Assembly: GCA_002385675.1 (NCBI GenBank)
Contig: DGDY01000073.1
Coordinates: 1-9,799, forward strand
Direction: 5' to 3'
Length of the DNA stretch: 9,799 nucleotides
Origin: Anaerolineales bacterium UBA3940
Lineage (GTDB): Bacteria > Chloroflexota > Anaerolineae > Aggregatilineales > UBA3940
In this document: piece after piece, positions 1-6,859 of the stretch
Numbering within the stretch: the stretch's first letter is position 1
Layout: every line of letters begins with the position of its first letter
The notes under the pieces: generated by a model
Told to the model about the DNA's origin: nothing
The model's database searches: none
Seen by the model: only the letters and a program-made list of their open reading frames with translations
Position numbers and translations under genes: made by a program

Positions 1-19
1 AGATGTGTATAAGAGACAG
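1..19. other. Tn5 mosaic-end (Nextera) adapter left at contig end
   Basis: The first 19 bases are AGATGTGTATAAGAGACAG, the exact 19-bp Tn5 transposase mosaic end used in tagmentation libraries. This is not native sequence. Translated in the frame of the following gene it gives VYKRQ, a familiar artefact at protein N-termini in metagenomic databases. It shows that the contig starts at an untrimmed read end and that the adjoining sequence may rest on very few reads. Confidence 0.97.
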
Positions 20-553
20 GAAATAACCTGGTCTGAAGTTGCAAAACATACAGGAAGAACGCCGCACTCTCAGATGCAGTGGCACTTAATTACCGGCCTG
101 AAAGATTCAAAAATGCACGTAGACGGTCTTGTAACACCTTCAACTGGCCATCTTCCGGAAAGACAGGTAAAAGCATTAATAGAGATATTATACAATTATA
201 CTAATACACCAGAAAACTGCTATTTTGCCATATGGGACGGATGGGGTTATCCGTCTGTAAAAAATCTTCAGAATCAAACTGCAACTTTTCAATTATCGGA
301 CCGATGTTATTATTTATTGAAAGGAGATATCCATGCAGCCATAACCGGTATCTCAAGTTTTTTGATTCCAAGCATATGGTGGCCCCAGGATTGCACATGG
401 TGTGTTGCAACTGAAGTTGATATGATGTGGACATATGTTGGCGCTGCAAAGGATTGTATTGATGATATAATTAGGGATGACAGATTGGAGGCATGGCTGG
501 CAACGCCAGACGACAGGGCAGATGTATATGGTGATGATATTAATAATGAATGA
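20..553 (+). CDS. Conserved hypothetical protein, 5'-truncated
   Basis: The frame is open from the adapter to a TGA at 551-553, about 178 native residues. The only upstream start is a GTG inside the adapter, so the true N-terminus is missing. The protein is rich in aromatic residues and Cys, with the striking blocks CYFAIWDGWG and WWPQDCTWCVATEVD followed by WTYVGA. I recall similar proteins as conserved hypotheticals in Gram-positive bacteria (a TPERCYF.VWDGWG motif, then a late WWP.D..WCVATE.D.. block), but I cannot name a family or function. No signal peptide or membrane segment is visible. Codons are AT-rich, unlike everything right of about 1056, so this gene belongs to a different genome from the rest of the contig. 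No partner gene supports a role. Confidence 0.7.
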   Translation, partial: EITWSEVAKHTGRTPHSQMQWHLITGLKDSKMHVDGLVTPSTGHLPERQVKALIEILYNYTNTPENCYFAIWDGWGYPSVKNLQNQTATFQLSDRCYYLLKGDIHAAITGISSFLIPSIWWPQDCTWCVATEVDMMWTYVGAAKDCIDDIIRDDRLEAWLATPDDRADVYGDDINNE

Positions 554-641
554 AGGGATGAAACTGCATTGCACTATATTATACATACTATCAAAACAGT
601 ATTAACACTGTTTCATGAATGGATAAACTGAAAAATTCTGA

Positions 642-980
642 ATTCACATGTATTCACCTTTGGGAGGGCATTTATTTGAGGATATATTTGCCATAGGTGA
701 AAATTTTTTTAATTTACTGGCTAGCCCCGTTAAGGATGATGTGGTTGTCAAAGGAGTTATTCTGTTTATATTAGATGTAACAGAAAAACAATCCGCCGAA
801 AAAATGCGTCGTGAATTTGCGGCTAATGTGTCACATGAATTTAAAACGCCTCTTACCTCTATCTTAGGTTACGCAGAGCTTATGAAAAGCGGTATGGTGA
901 AACCTGAAGACATTTTCGAGTTTTCCAACCGCATATACAACTAAGCAAGGCATCTTATAGACTTGATAGAAGATGTGATA
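642..980 (+). pseudogene. Remnant of WalK/PhoR-type sensor histidine kinase (PAS end plus DHp)
   Basis: The frame encodes the end of a PAS-like domain (ASPVKDD...ILFILDVTEKQ) and then the dimerisation/phosphoacceptor helix with the H-box NVSHEFKTPLTSILGYAELM; the His in SHEF would be the phosphorylated residue. The family (WalK/PhoR/ResE) normally has N-terminal membrane segments, an extracytoplasmic domain and a C-terminal HATPase domain, all absent here. The frame is stopped by TGA at 639-641 just upstream and by TAA at 942-944. Kinase similarity resumes after the TAA as LIDLIEDVI (954-980): the stop sits where the family usually has Glu, so it looks like a nonsense change in RIYNEASRLIDLIEDVI-like sequence. 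It is either a decayed gene or a poorly supported, chimeric contig end. Composition is AT-rich and Firmicutes-like. Confidence 0.8.
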
Positions 981-1056
981 CCGATTGACATGTTCTCGCG
1001 AACAGATACTATAAAGATAGGTCCACAGACATCATTCCATCAACTCGTTCCACGTC
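981..1056. other. Probable chimeric junction between AT-rich and GC-rich DNA
   Basis: Histidine kinase similarity ends at about 980. A coherent GC-rich reading frame on the same strand is recognisable from about 1042 onward. Between them no frame continues either protein convincingly, and composition changes within a few tens of bases. No integrase, att-like repeat, IS end or tRNA accompanies the switch. With the adapter at base 1, an assembly or library chimera is the simplest reading; a real horizontal-transfer boundary is the alternative. Confidence 0.65.
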
Positions 1057-1275
1057 GACAAGCACAGATCAGGCGACTGGTATCTCTCACCCCCCGATCA
1101 CGTCATGGGCATCTCGCCTATCTCGGTGAAGCTGCGTTTTGATAGCTCGAACCGGCCCATTGGCTTCCGCGTGACAAATTATGTGGATTGGATGCCGGTC
1201 GAGGAATGCGATCTCTCGGCGCAGAGCTTGCAGCAGGCCATCAGGCGGCTGTTTCCGCGCTTCGGGAGAGTTTAA
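1042..1275 (+). CDS. C-terminal fragment of an unrecognised protein
   Basis: A frame open from 1021 (after a TAG at 1018-1020) runs to TAA at 1273-1275. From about 1042 it reads like real protein with high-GC codon use: SGDWYLSPPDHVMGISP, then FRVTNYVDWMPVEECDL, ending LFPRFGRV. No ATG with a Shine-Dalgarno fits a complete gene, so this is the 3' end of a longer gene whose 5' part is lost at the junction. I do not recognise the family. It is followed by the strong hairpin at 1358-1392 and converges with the antiporter gene. The antisense frame over 1087-1401 lacks protein-like character. Confidence 0.5.
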   Translation, partial: NSFHVDKHRSGDWYLSPPDHVMGISPISVKLRFDSSNRPIGFRVTNYVDWMPVEECDLSAQSLQQAIRRLFPRFGRV

Positions 1276-1357
1276 ATTGAGCGGGTTTCGCCGCGGTGTG
1301 ATGAGCGCGCCAGCTTTGCTCGCAAGCGGCGCAGCAGCGAACCCGTCACCACATAAA

Positions 1358-1392
1358 GACCGGGGCTTTGTGCGAGTGGCAAAGCCCCGGTC
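1358..1392. terminator. Bidirectional rho-independent terminator
   Basis: A perfect 13-bp stem (GACCGGGGCTTTG, 1358-1370, with CAAAGCCCCGGTC, 1380-1392) encloses a 9-nt loop. It lies between two convergent gene ends, TAA at 1275 on plus and TGA at 1416-1418 on minus. Short T-rich tails follow on both strands (GTGTTTC on plus, TTTATG on minus). The stem's A/T pairs near the loop are unusual, but stem strength and position support termination in both directions. Confidence 0.85.
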
Positions 1393-1415
1393 GTGTTTCA
1401 AGGTGCCCCCGGATG

Positions 1416-3293
1416 TCAGTCGTAGGCCGGGCTTGGCTCCATCTCGGTTACCTCTGTATGCTCGTCAGATAATACATTGACCAGCACCGCGCCGATCACG
1501 CCGGCCAGCAGCGAGGCCAAGAAGATCCCTGCCTTCGCCCCGGCAAGCTCCAGCCCGGTGAACTCGGTTGAGGCGATGAACAGGGACATCGTGAACCCGA
1601 TACCGCCCAGCCAGCTCACCGCATAAAGCTGCTTCCAGCTCACGCCGTCCGGCAGGTCGCCCAGCCCCAGCTTCACGGCGATCCACGACAGGAGCGTGAT
1701 GCCGGTCGATTTGCCCAGCACAAGCCCCAGTATGATGCCAATGCTAATCGGGTGAGTCACCGTCCCAAGCAGATCACCGCGCAGGTCTACCCCCGCATTG
1801 GCGAGGGCAAAGATGGGGATGATGGCGTACGTCGTCCACGGGTGCAGCGAGCGCTCCAAACGCTGGAGCGGGCTTTCAAGCTGGCTGGAGATCCTGTTCA
1901 CGGTTTGCAGCGCCGCCTGCCGGACCCCGCCGTGCGCGCCCAACTCGATCCGCTGGTAGGGCTCGTCAAACTCACGCAGGATCATGTTCAACTGCGCGAC
2001 GAATGCGCTCGCGTTCACCGTCCGGCGCGCGGGAATGGTCATCGCCGCGAGTACACCCGCGATGGTCGGATGGACGCCCGAGATCAGGAATGAATACCAC
2101 AGGCCCAGACCAAGCAGGGCATAGGGGATCGGTTTGTAGACGCGCCAGACACTCAGGACGACCATGACGGCGAAGATCGCCAGGCCCACGAGTAGAGGCA
2201 TCAACTGGATCCCGTCGGAGTAGAACAACGCAATCACCAGAACCGCGCCCAGGTCGTCGGCAATCGCCAGCGCGGTAAAGAATATCTTGATCGACAGCGG
2301 GACGCGGCTGCCGAGCAGCGCCATCACACCCAGCATAAAGGCGATGTCCGTCGCCATCGGCACGCCCCACCCCGACGCACCGGGACCACCGGCGTTGATC
2401 AGCGTGTACAGTAGCGCCGGTACGAGCATACCGCCCACGCCCGCCATAAGCGGTAAGATGGCTTTGCGTGGCTTCGATAATTCGCCCACCAGCACCTCAC
2501 GTTTGATCTCCAGCCCGACGACGAAGAAGAAGATCGCCATCAGGCCGTCGTTGACCCAGTGTACCAGGTCGTGTTCGAGGTGGAAGTTGCCGATGCTAAT
2601 GGCGAGCTTTGTGGCCCACAGGTTGAAGTACAGGTCGCTCCAGGGGGAGTTTGCCCAGATCAGCGCAATGAGCGCGGCGATCATCAGCACAATGCCGCCG
2701 CTCGTCTCAAGCTGCATAAAGTCCGAGAAGATGCGCCGCACCCGCGCACCAAGCGGGTTCTCAATCGCCGCCTGCAGCGAGTCGACATCCCACGGGCCCC
2801 GGTAGCGCTTGCCGTTGATGAAGAAGGATGGCGTGCCGGTCACACCGCTCTTCAGGCCGCTCTCAAAATCCTCGCGCACCCGCTCGGTGTAGACGCCCTC
2901 GTCAAGCTCGCGCTCAAAGCGCTCGACATCCAGCCCGATCTCTCTGGCATATTGCACGAGGTTCGCGCGGCTGAGCTTGAGCGGCCCCGCCTGAAAGAGC
3001 CGGTCGTGCATCTCCCAGAACTTACCCTGAGCGCCCGCCGCCTCCGCCGCTTCTGCGGCTAACTGGGCATGGGGATGACGGTCAGTGAGTGGGAAGTGGC
3101 GAAATACGTAGCGGTAATGCTCGCCCAGCCGCTCTTCCAGTTCTGAAAGAATACCCTTTACCGCGCCGCAATGGGGGCATTGAAAATCACCGTACTCTAC
3201 CAGTATGACAGGGGCGTCCTCCGGGCCCCGTATATGATCCCGCGCAAGATCAACAGGCGGTATCAGGCTTGGTGCAGTTGAATTAGCCGCCAT
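1416..3293 (-). CDS. nhaA: DsbA-NhaA fusion: thioredoxin-fold domain joined to Na+/H+ antiporter
   Basis: The 625-residue protein has two domains. Residues about 15-180 are a DsbA/thioredoxin-like domain with the redox motif CPHC (C39, C42) and a cis-proline segment GVTGTPSFFING (about 150-161). Residues about 188-608 match NhaA, which swaps cytoplasmic Na+ for external H+ across the inner membrane. Conserved NhaA residues are present: MATDIAF (D316, equivalent to E. coli Asp133), ALAIADDLGA (D346/D347, equivalent to Asp163/164), GVHPTIAGV (H408, near His225), GKSTGI (K528, equivalent to Lys300) and GGIGFTMSLFIA. A charged loop at about 425-480 is longer than in E. coli. There is no signal peptide; with NhaA topology the DsbA domain should be cytoplasmic, which is odd for an oxidase-type fold and suggests redox control. 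The ATG start has GAGGAAAG just upstream. Similar fusions are known in other phyla. Confidence 0.95.
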   Translation of the reverse strand: MAANSTAPSLIPPVDLARDHIRGPEDAPVILVEYGDFQCPHCGAVKGILSELEERLGEHYRYVFRHFPLTDRHPHAQLAAEAAEAAGAQGKFWEMHDRLFQAGPLKLSRANLVQYAREIGLDVERFERELDEGVYTERVREDFESGLKSGVTGTPSFFINGKRYRGPWDVDSLQAAIENPLGARVRRIFSDFMQLETSGGIVLMIAALIALIWANSPWSDLYFNLWATKLAISIGNFHLEHDLVHWVNDGLMAIFFFVVGLEIKREVLVGELSKPRKAILPLMAGVGGMLVPALLYTLINAGGPGASGWGVPMATDIAFMLGVMALLGSRVPLSIKIFFTALAIADDLGAVLVIALFYSDGIQLMPLLVGLAIFAVMVVLSVWRVYKPIPYALLGLGLWYSFLISGVHPTIAGVLAAMTIPARRTVNASAFVAQLNMILREFDEPYQRIELGAHGGVRQAALQTVNRISSQLESPLQRLERSLHPWTTYAIIPIFALANAGVDLRGDLLGTVTHPISIGIILGLVLGKSTGITLLSWIAVKLGLGDLPDGVSWKQLYAVSWLGGIGFTMSLFIASTEFTGLELAGAKAGIFLASLLAGVIGAVLVNVLSDEHTEVTEMEPSPAYD

Positions 3294-3317
3294 ACACTTT
3301 CCTCATTTAAGCTAGAC

Positions 3318-3333
3318 GCCGCCACCAGGCGGC
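3318..3333 (-). promoter_or_regulatory. Hairpin in the 5' leader of the antiporter gene
   Basis: GCCGCC-ACCA-GGCGGC forms a 6-bp GC stem with a 4-nt loop, 25 bases upstream of the ATG and just before the ribosome binding site on the minus strand. There is no T-run, so it is not a terminator. It could tune translation or mRNA stability; nothing identifies a riboswitch. Confidence 0.45.
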
Positions 3334-3406
3334 AAATGGACATTCCGAATGGTAATCGGGTGGCAGGTGCTGTTTGGTTAGGAGCATGCCTGGGAAGTTT
3401 ACGAAG

Positions 3407-3415
3407 ATTTTAGCA
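3407..3415 (-). promoter_or_regulatory. Extended -10 promoter for the antiporter gene
   Basis: On the minus strand the sequence reads TGCTAAAAT, a TGn-type extended -10 with hexamer TAAAAT (3412-3407). No good -35 lies at 16-18 bp, as is usual for extended -10 promoters. Predicted transcription start is near 3400, giving a leader of about 107 nt. It lies in an AT-richer stretch of an otherwise GC-rich intergenic region. Confidence 0.5.
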
Positions 3416-3433
3416 GAAACATGCAGCCAAAAC

Positions 3434-3450
3434 ACCGTTGAACAAACGGT
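3434..3450. promoter_or_regulatory. Palindromic operator candidate upstream of the antiporter promoter
   Basis: ACCGTT-GAACA-AACGGT is a perfect 6-5-6 inverted repeat flanked by AAAA and TTTT runs, so the symmetry is wider. It covers about -34 to -50 relative to the predicted start, a typical place for an activator or for a repressor overlapping the -35 region. It could instead be a weak plus-strand hairpin, but no plus-strand transcript is expected here. Confidence 0.4.
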
Positions 3451-3484
3451 TTTATATAGAATTCTAATGTTAGCGCTCCGCCGG

Positions 3485-3532
3485 AATTAAAAACCGGCCC
3501 CGACTGCGAGGTTCACCCGCAGCGAGGCCGGT
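3485..3532 (-). terminator. Rho-independent terminator of the ABC operon
   Basis: On the minus strand ACCGGCC and GGCCGGT (3526-3532 and 3493-3499) form the base of a hairpin, with an inner CTGCG/CGCAG stem and a short loop. A TTTTTAATT tail follows immediately. It lies 24 bases after the stop at 3557-3559. Confidence 0.85.
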
Positions 3533-3556
3533 CTGACAGCAAGGCCATCGCCCCGC

Positions 3557-4051
3557 CTACCCGCTCTCCTCCGCCGCCCACGACAGCGCGTTCGCCGCAA
3601 AATCCATCCAGGCGTTCGAGTGCTTGTAGCGCACCAGCACCCACTCGCTCTCCGGCGCATCGTGCAGAGCCGGGTCCACGTCGAAGAGCTTTGACGAGTC
3701 AAGCCGCCAGGCGCGGTGATGGACCTCGTCGCGCAGGCGGAAGGCCATGTCCTGGTCCACCAGTGCCAGGAAGGCGACGTTACCCGCCGTTGCCAGCCCA
3801 CGCCGCCCGCCGACGGTCGTCTCCCGTATCGTGGGGTCGGCCCCGGCCAGCTTCTCCTTGATCGCCTCGAACAGCGCCTCCGGCGGCAGGTCTGCTGCGC
3901 CCGGCGATCCCGGCTGCGCAACGACATCCTGCCCGAGCTCGCCCTCCTGCTCGGAGATCGGCTCGTCGGCGTCCGTCTGCTTCGGTGGCTTGCGGGCGTC
4001 GGTTGCCATGATGTCGTCAGGGTCCATATTCCCCGATGAGTGGATGGTCAT
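3557..4051 (-). CDS. Small TfoX/YjbR-like protein with acidic N-terminal tail
   Basis: The 164-residue protein has a polar, acidic and probably disordered N-terminus (about 1-55, rich in D, E, P, Q) and a compact C-terminal domain. That domain resembles the TfoX N-terminal/YjbR-MmcQ fold: a first helix (ALFEAIKEKLAG), a GG-containing turn (TTVGGRRGLATAGNVAFLAL), strands, and an end block ESEWVLVRYKHSNAWMDFAANAL close to the W.......W...A pattern of that family. The assignment is by pattern only. The ATG is preceded by GGAGGAGG at 4059-4066 with 7-nt spacing, one of the strongest ribosome sites here. It lies 91 bases downstream of the permease gene on the same strand with no terminator or clear promoter between, so it is probably the third gene of the ABC operon. 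Function unknown. Confidence 0.75.
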   Translation of the reverse strand: MTIHSSGNMDPDDIMATDARKPPKQTDADEPISEQEGELGQDVVAQPGSPGAADLPPEALFEAIKEKLAGADPTIRETTVGGRRGLATAGNVAFLALVDQDMAFRLRDEVHHRAWRLDSSKLFDVDPALHDAPESEWVLVRYKHSNAWMDFAANALSWAAEESG

Positions 4052-4142
4052 TCCAGTTCCTCCTCCGTTACATCCTGTGCTATCTGGACTTTACTCCCCT
4101 TCTCCTGCGATTGTGGCAGGCCGCCCGGCGTGATGTCAGGCG
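4052..4142 (-). other. Short intergenic spacer inside the ABC operon
   Basis: There are 91 bases between the permease stop and the next ATG. The only structure seen is a weak 5-bp stem (CCTGC/GCAGG) without a T-run. I see no convincing terminator or promoter, which supports read-through from the ABC genes. Confidence 0.5.
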
Positions 4143-5636
4143 CTACACCGGCTGGCGGAAGCGCCGGTAGCCGAACAGCAGCACCAGCGCAAACGCGAGC
4201 ACGGCCAGCACCGCCAGCGCGATCCACTCGAACTGGCCCGGCAGGTCGCCGCCCAGCATGATGTCCTGAAAGCCGACCATCGCGTGTGTCATCGGCGCGA
4301 TGAAACCCACGTAGCGCACCGGGACGGTGAAGTTATCCAGCGGCAGGATGAAGCCGCTGAAGAAGATCGACAGCAGCAGCATCAGCATCGCAAGCTGCAC
4401 CGCCTGCGTATCCGAGTTGGAGATCGTCGAGATCACAAACCCGACGCCGATCGACGCGACCAGGAACAGCGCCGTAAGCCCGGCGAACACCCAGGGGTTG
4501 CCCAGGAAGGGCACTTGCAGCGGCACGACCATCAGCCCCACGAGCGCCGCCGTGATCAGCCCGACGTACAGCAGGTACGCCAGGTACTTGCCGAGGATGA
4601 CCTGCAGCATCGACACCGGGGCCACGCTGAAGAACTCGAACGCGCCCCGGTAGCGCTCGCGCACGAGCGACAGCGCGCCGAGCGTCACCGCGATATGCTG
4701 CAGGATCAGCACCGCCACCCCCGGCGCAAAGAACTGCATCAGGTCAAGCGCCTCGCCCTGGAGGTTCTCGTTTTGCTGCTCCAGCGGGGCAACGAACACG
4801 TTGGCGGGCATCGCGCTCACTTGCGTGATGTCCTCGTCAAGCTCGTCGATGCGCTGTCGCAGCTCCGCGATCTGTTGCTCGCGCCCCTCGACCTCGCCCT
4901 CGCCAATCGCCTGCTCCAGGTCTGCCAGGTCTTCGCTCAACTGCATCAGATCCTGGCTCATCCCCGGCTCAAGCTCGTCGTCGGTCATGGCGACGGCAGC
5001 CAGTGCGGGGCTTGCCGCGAGGATCGCCAGCGTGCGGCTCATCTCGCCGATGTCCCGCCCGACATCCTCGTCCTCCTCGCCCGCAAGCGGGTTCTGCTCC
5101 AGCGCATCGAGCGCCGCCCGCGCTTCGTCAAGCTGCTGGCTGACGCTATCCGCGTTCTGCTGAAGCTGCTGCACCGACTCCACAGCGAACACCTGGTTGA
5201 TCGCGTCGATCTGCGTATAGGCGGAGTACTGGAGGTACTGCTCCTGCTGCGGGTTGATCTCGTTGTAGATGAAGGTGAACGGCGCGCGCTGGCCGGAGCT
5301 TAACAGTTCCTGGTAATTCCCCGGCAGCACCTCGACGACGTCAAGCTGCTCGTTCTCCAGAAGCTGCATCGCCGTGTCGAGGTCTGACCCGGCATACACC
5401 AGATCGAAGTTCAGTTCCAGCACCTCGCGCACGCGCTGCACACGCGCATCGTCGGATAGTTCGTCCGGCACGACCAGCCCGACGCGCAATGGCGGGGGCG
5501 TGCCGCGATAGCCGAGGCCGAACAGCAGCAGGATCAGGAAAGGCCCGACGAGCAAGCTAAGCAGCAGCCGGGGCTGCCGCCGGATTTCGTTCAGTTCCTT
5601 CCCGAAGAAGGCCAGCAAACGGATGATCAGTTTCAT
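4143..5636 (-). CDS. ABC-2 type transporter permease with large extracytoplasmic coiled-coil insert
   Basis: The 497-residue inner-membrane protein belongs to the ABC2_membrane_3 type: one N-terminal membrane helix (about 23-41), a large soluble region (about 45-300), then five helices (about 302-322, 352-373, 382-403, 413-431, 471-490). The family's cytoplasmic coupling segment is present as VRERYRGAFEFFSVAP (325-340), and the late LPLDNF motif before helix 6 also fits. The soluble region begins like the MacB/YhiH-type periplasmic fold (about 50-150). It continues into an unusually long Gln/Glu-rich helical stretch (about 150-275) with heptad-like AALDALEQN, EDLADLEQAI and AELRQRIDELDEDI, probably coiled coil. 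The start overlaps the ATPase stop by one base (TGATG), so the two are translationally coupled and form one exporter. Substrate unknown; the family exports drugs, lipids or peptides. Confidence 0.93.
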   Translation of the reverse strand: MKLIIRLLAFFGKELNEIRRQPRLLLSLLVGPFLILLLFGLGYRGTPPPLRVGLVVPDELSDDARVQRVREVLELNFDLVYAGSDLDTAMQLLENEQLDVVEVLPGNYQELLSSGQRAPFTFIYNEINPQQEQYLQYSAYTQIDAINQVFAVESVQQLQQNADSVSQQLDEARAALDALEQNPLAGEEDEDVGRDIGEMSRTLAILAASPALAAVAMTDDELEPGMSQDLMQLSEDLADLEQAIGEGEVEGREQQIAELRQRIDELDEDITQVSAMPANVFVAPLEQQNENLQGEALDLMQFFAPGVAVLILQHIAVTLGALSLVRERYRGAFEFFSVAPVSMLQVILGKYLAYLLYVGLITAALVGLMVVPLQVPFLGNPWVFAGLTALFLVASIGVGFVISTISNSDTQAVQLAMLMLLLSIFFSGFILPLDNFTVPVRYVGFIAPMTHAMVGFQDIMLGGDLPGQFEWIALAVLAVLAFALVLLFGYRRFRQPV

Positions 5637-6658
5637 CAGGTCATTACCTCGGCAAGGTCGCGCTCATCTTCCTGCTGCATCAGGATGCGGAAGATATCGT
5701 CAAAGGGCGGCTCGTACTTCTCCGCCTGCTGGATATCGATGTCGGAGCCCCGCGCAAACAGGCTGATGATGTCCGGCAGCATCTCGCCGGAGTTCTCTAC
5801 ATACACGTGAATGCGCCCCGGCTGGCTCCCGATGCGATGCGTGCGCAGCACACCCGGCTCCCGCTCCAGCAGCCGGACCGTCTCCAGCGTGCGCTCCGGC
5901 GCGACGGTCAGCGCGATAACCTCGCCGCCAAGCGCACGGCGACGCAGCCCCTCCGGCGTGTCGACCGTCATCAGCCGGCCCGCGCGCATCACCGCGACGA
6001 GGTCGCAGTAGGCCGCCTCGTTGACGTATTGCGTGGTGATGAATAACGTGTTGCCCTGCGCCCGGTACTCCTGCAGATAATCCCACACGCGGCTGCGCAG
6101 CTCCGGGTCGATACCGGCTGTCGGCTCGTCGGCGAACAGCAGCCGGGGCCTGTTGAGTAGCGCCGCTGCAAGCTGCAAGCGCCGTTGCATCCCGCCGGAG
6201 AGCTTCGATGCGAGGCGCTTTTCCGCCGGCTTCAACTCGACCAGTTCCAGCATTTCATCGATTCGCTTGCCGCGCTGGAACCAGCTAATGCCGTACAGCG
6301 ACGCGACAAAGTTGAGGTTCTCGCGGACGGTCAGCTCCGGGTACAGGATGAACTGCTGCGGCATATAACCGACCCGCTCGCGCGTCCGGTTGTGGAAGCG
6401 CGCCGGTTCCTCGCCCAGCACCTGGATCTCGCCTTCGTCGGGATGGTACACGCCGAGCATCAGGCGGACGGTCGTCGTCTTGCCGCTGCCGCTCGGACCA
6501 ACCAGCCCAAAGACCGCCCCATCCGGCACGTACAGCGACAGGTCGAACACGCCCACCCCCGGCTGGAACTCCAGCCTCACGTCGTGCATATCGACGATAC
6601 GCTCCGACGAGGCGGAATGTGTGGGCGTCTCCCTTATAGTGTCTTCAGCAATGGTCAT
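5636..6658 (-). CDS. ABC transporter ATP-binding protein (DrrA/CcmA-like exporter ATPase)
   Basis: The 340-residue cytoplasmic ATPase powers the permease encoded immediately downstream. Motifs: Walker A GPSGSGKTT (54-62), Q-loop MPQQ (Q101), signature LSGGMQRR (153-160), Walker B RLLFADEP (172-179, catalytic E178) and D-loop AGIDP. The H-loop His is replaced by Gln in TTQYVNEAAYCD (Q210), a substitution I recall in DrrA-like drug-exporter ATPases. Residues about 245-325 form the C-terminal regulatory extension common in this class, ending PPFDDIFRILM. An N-terminal extension of about 20 polar residues precedes the fold. The ATG at 6658 has only a purine-rich AGAGAGAGAT upstream and a better GGAGC farther away, so its ribosome site is weaker than its neighbours'. 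It is the first gene of the operon. Confidence 0.94.
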   Translation of the reverse strand: MTIAEDTIRETPTHSASSERIVDMHDVRLEFQPGVGVFDLSLYVPDGAVFGLVGPSGSGKTTTVRLMLGVYHPDEGEIQVLGEEPARFHNRTRERVGYMPQQFILYPELTVRENLNFVASLYGISWFQRGKRIDEMLELVELKPAEKRLASKLSGGMQRRLQLAAALLNRPRLLFADEPTAGIDPELRSRVWDYLQEYRAQGNTLFITTQYVNEAAYCDLVAVMRAGRLMTVDTPEGLRRRALGGEVIALTVAPERTLETVRLLEREPGVLRTHRIGSQPGRIHVYVENSGEMLPDIISLFARGSDIDIQQAEKYEPPFDDIFRILMQQEDERDLAEVMT

Positions 6659-6859
6659 CTATCTCTCTCTGCTCCGGCCCGGGTCGCAGCCCGGCCCCCC
6701 TGGCACACCGCACGTCGCGCTGACGGCGGTCGGCCCGGTCGATCGTGTCGTAGAATGTCTGATAATTGGAAGTCCTCACTCACCACTCAGCAGGAAGGTT
6801 TCAACGCGCCCCGGGCTGCAGAGTGCATCTCCTCTCGTCCGCCAGACAAGCGGCGAAAG
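6659..6859 (-). promoter_or_regulatory. Intergenic region holding the ABC operon promoter; no gene
   Basis: About 200 bases separate the degenerate receiver stop from the ABC operon start. I see no open frame of note on either strand. A GC-rich imperfect inverted repeat (GGCCCGGG...CCCGGCC, about 6676-6695) lies next to the ATPase ribosome site and could form in the leader; it has no T-run. No -35/-10 pair stands out: TTGAAA occurs on the minus strand but lacks a matching -10. The AT-rich patch near 6765-6775 is the likeliest promoter zone. Confidence 0.35.

Noticed and set aside
1009..1020. TATAAAGATAG resembling a second, internal Tn5 mosaic end near the junction
   Set aside because: Only a loose match with mismatches and an indel; a retained adapter would be exact, as at base 1.
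1972..2370. Minus-strand alternate frame inside the antiporter gene
   Set aside because: Shift-frame shadow; the NhaA frame carries all conserved residues through this stretch.
4284..5303. Long plus-strand open frame (339 codons) opposite the permease gene
   Set aside because: Antisense shadow of a GC-rich gene: Arg/His/Gln-rich, no domain, no ribosome site, while the minus strand encodes a clear permease.
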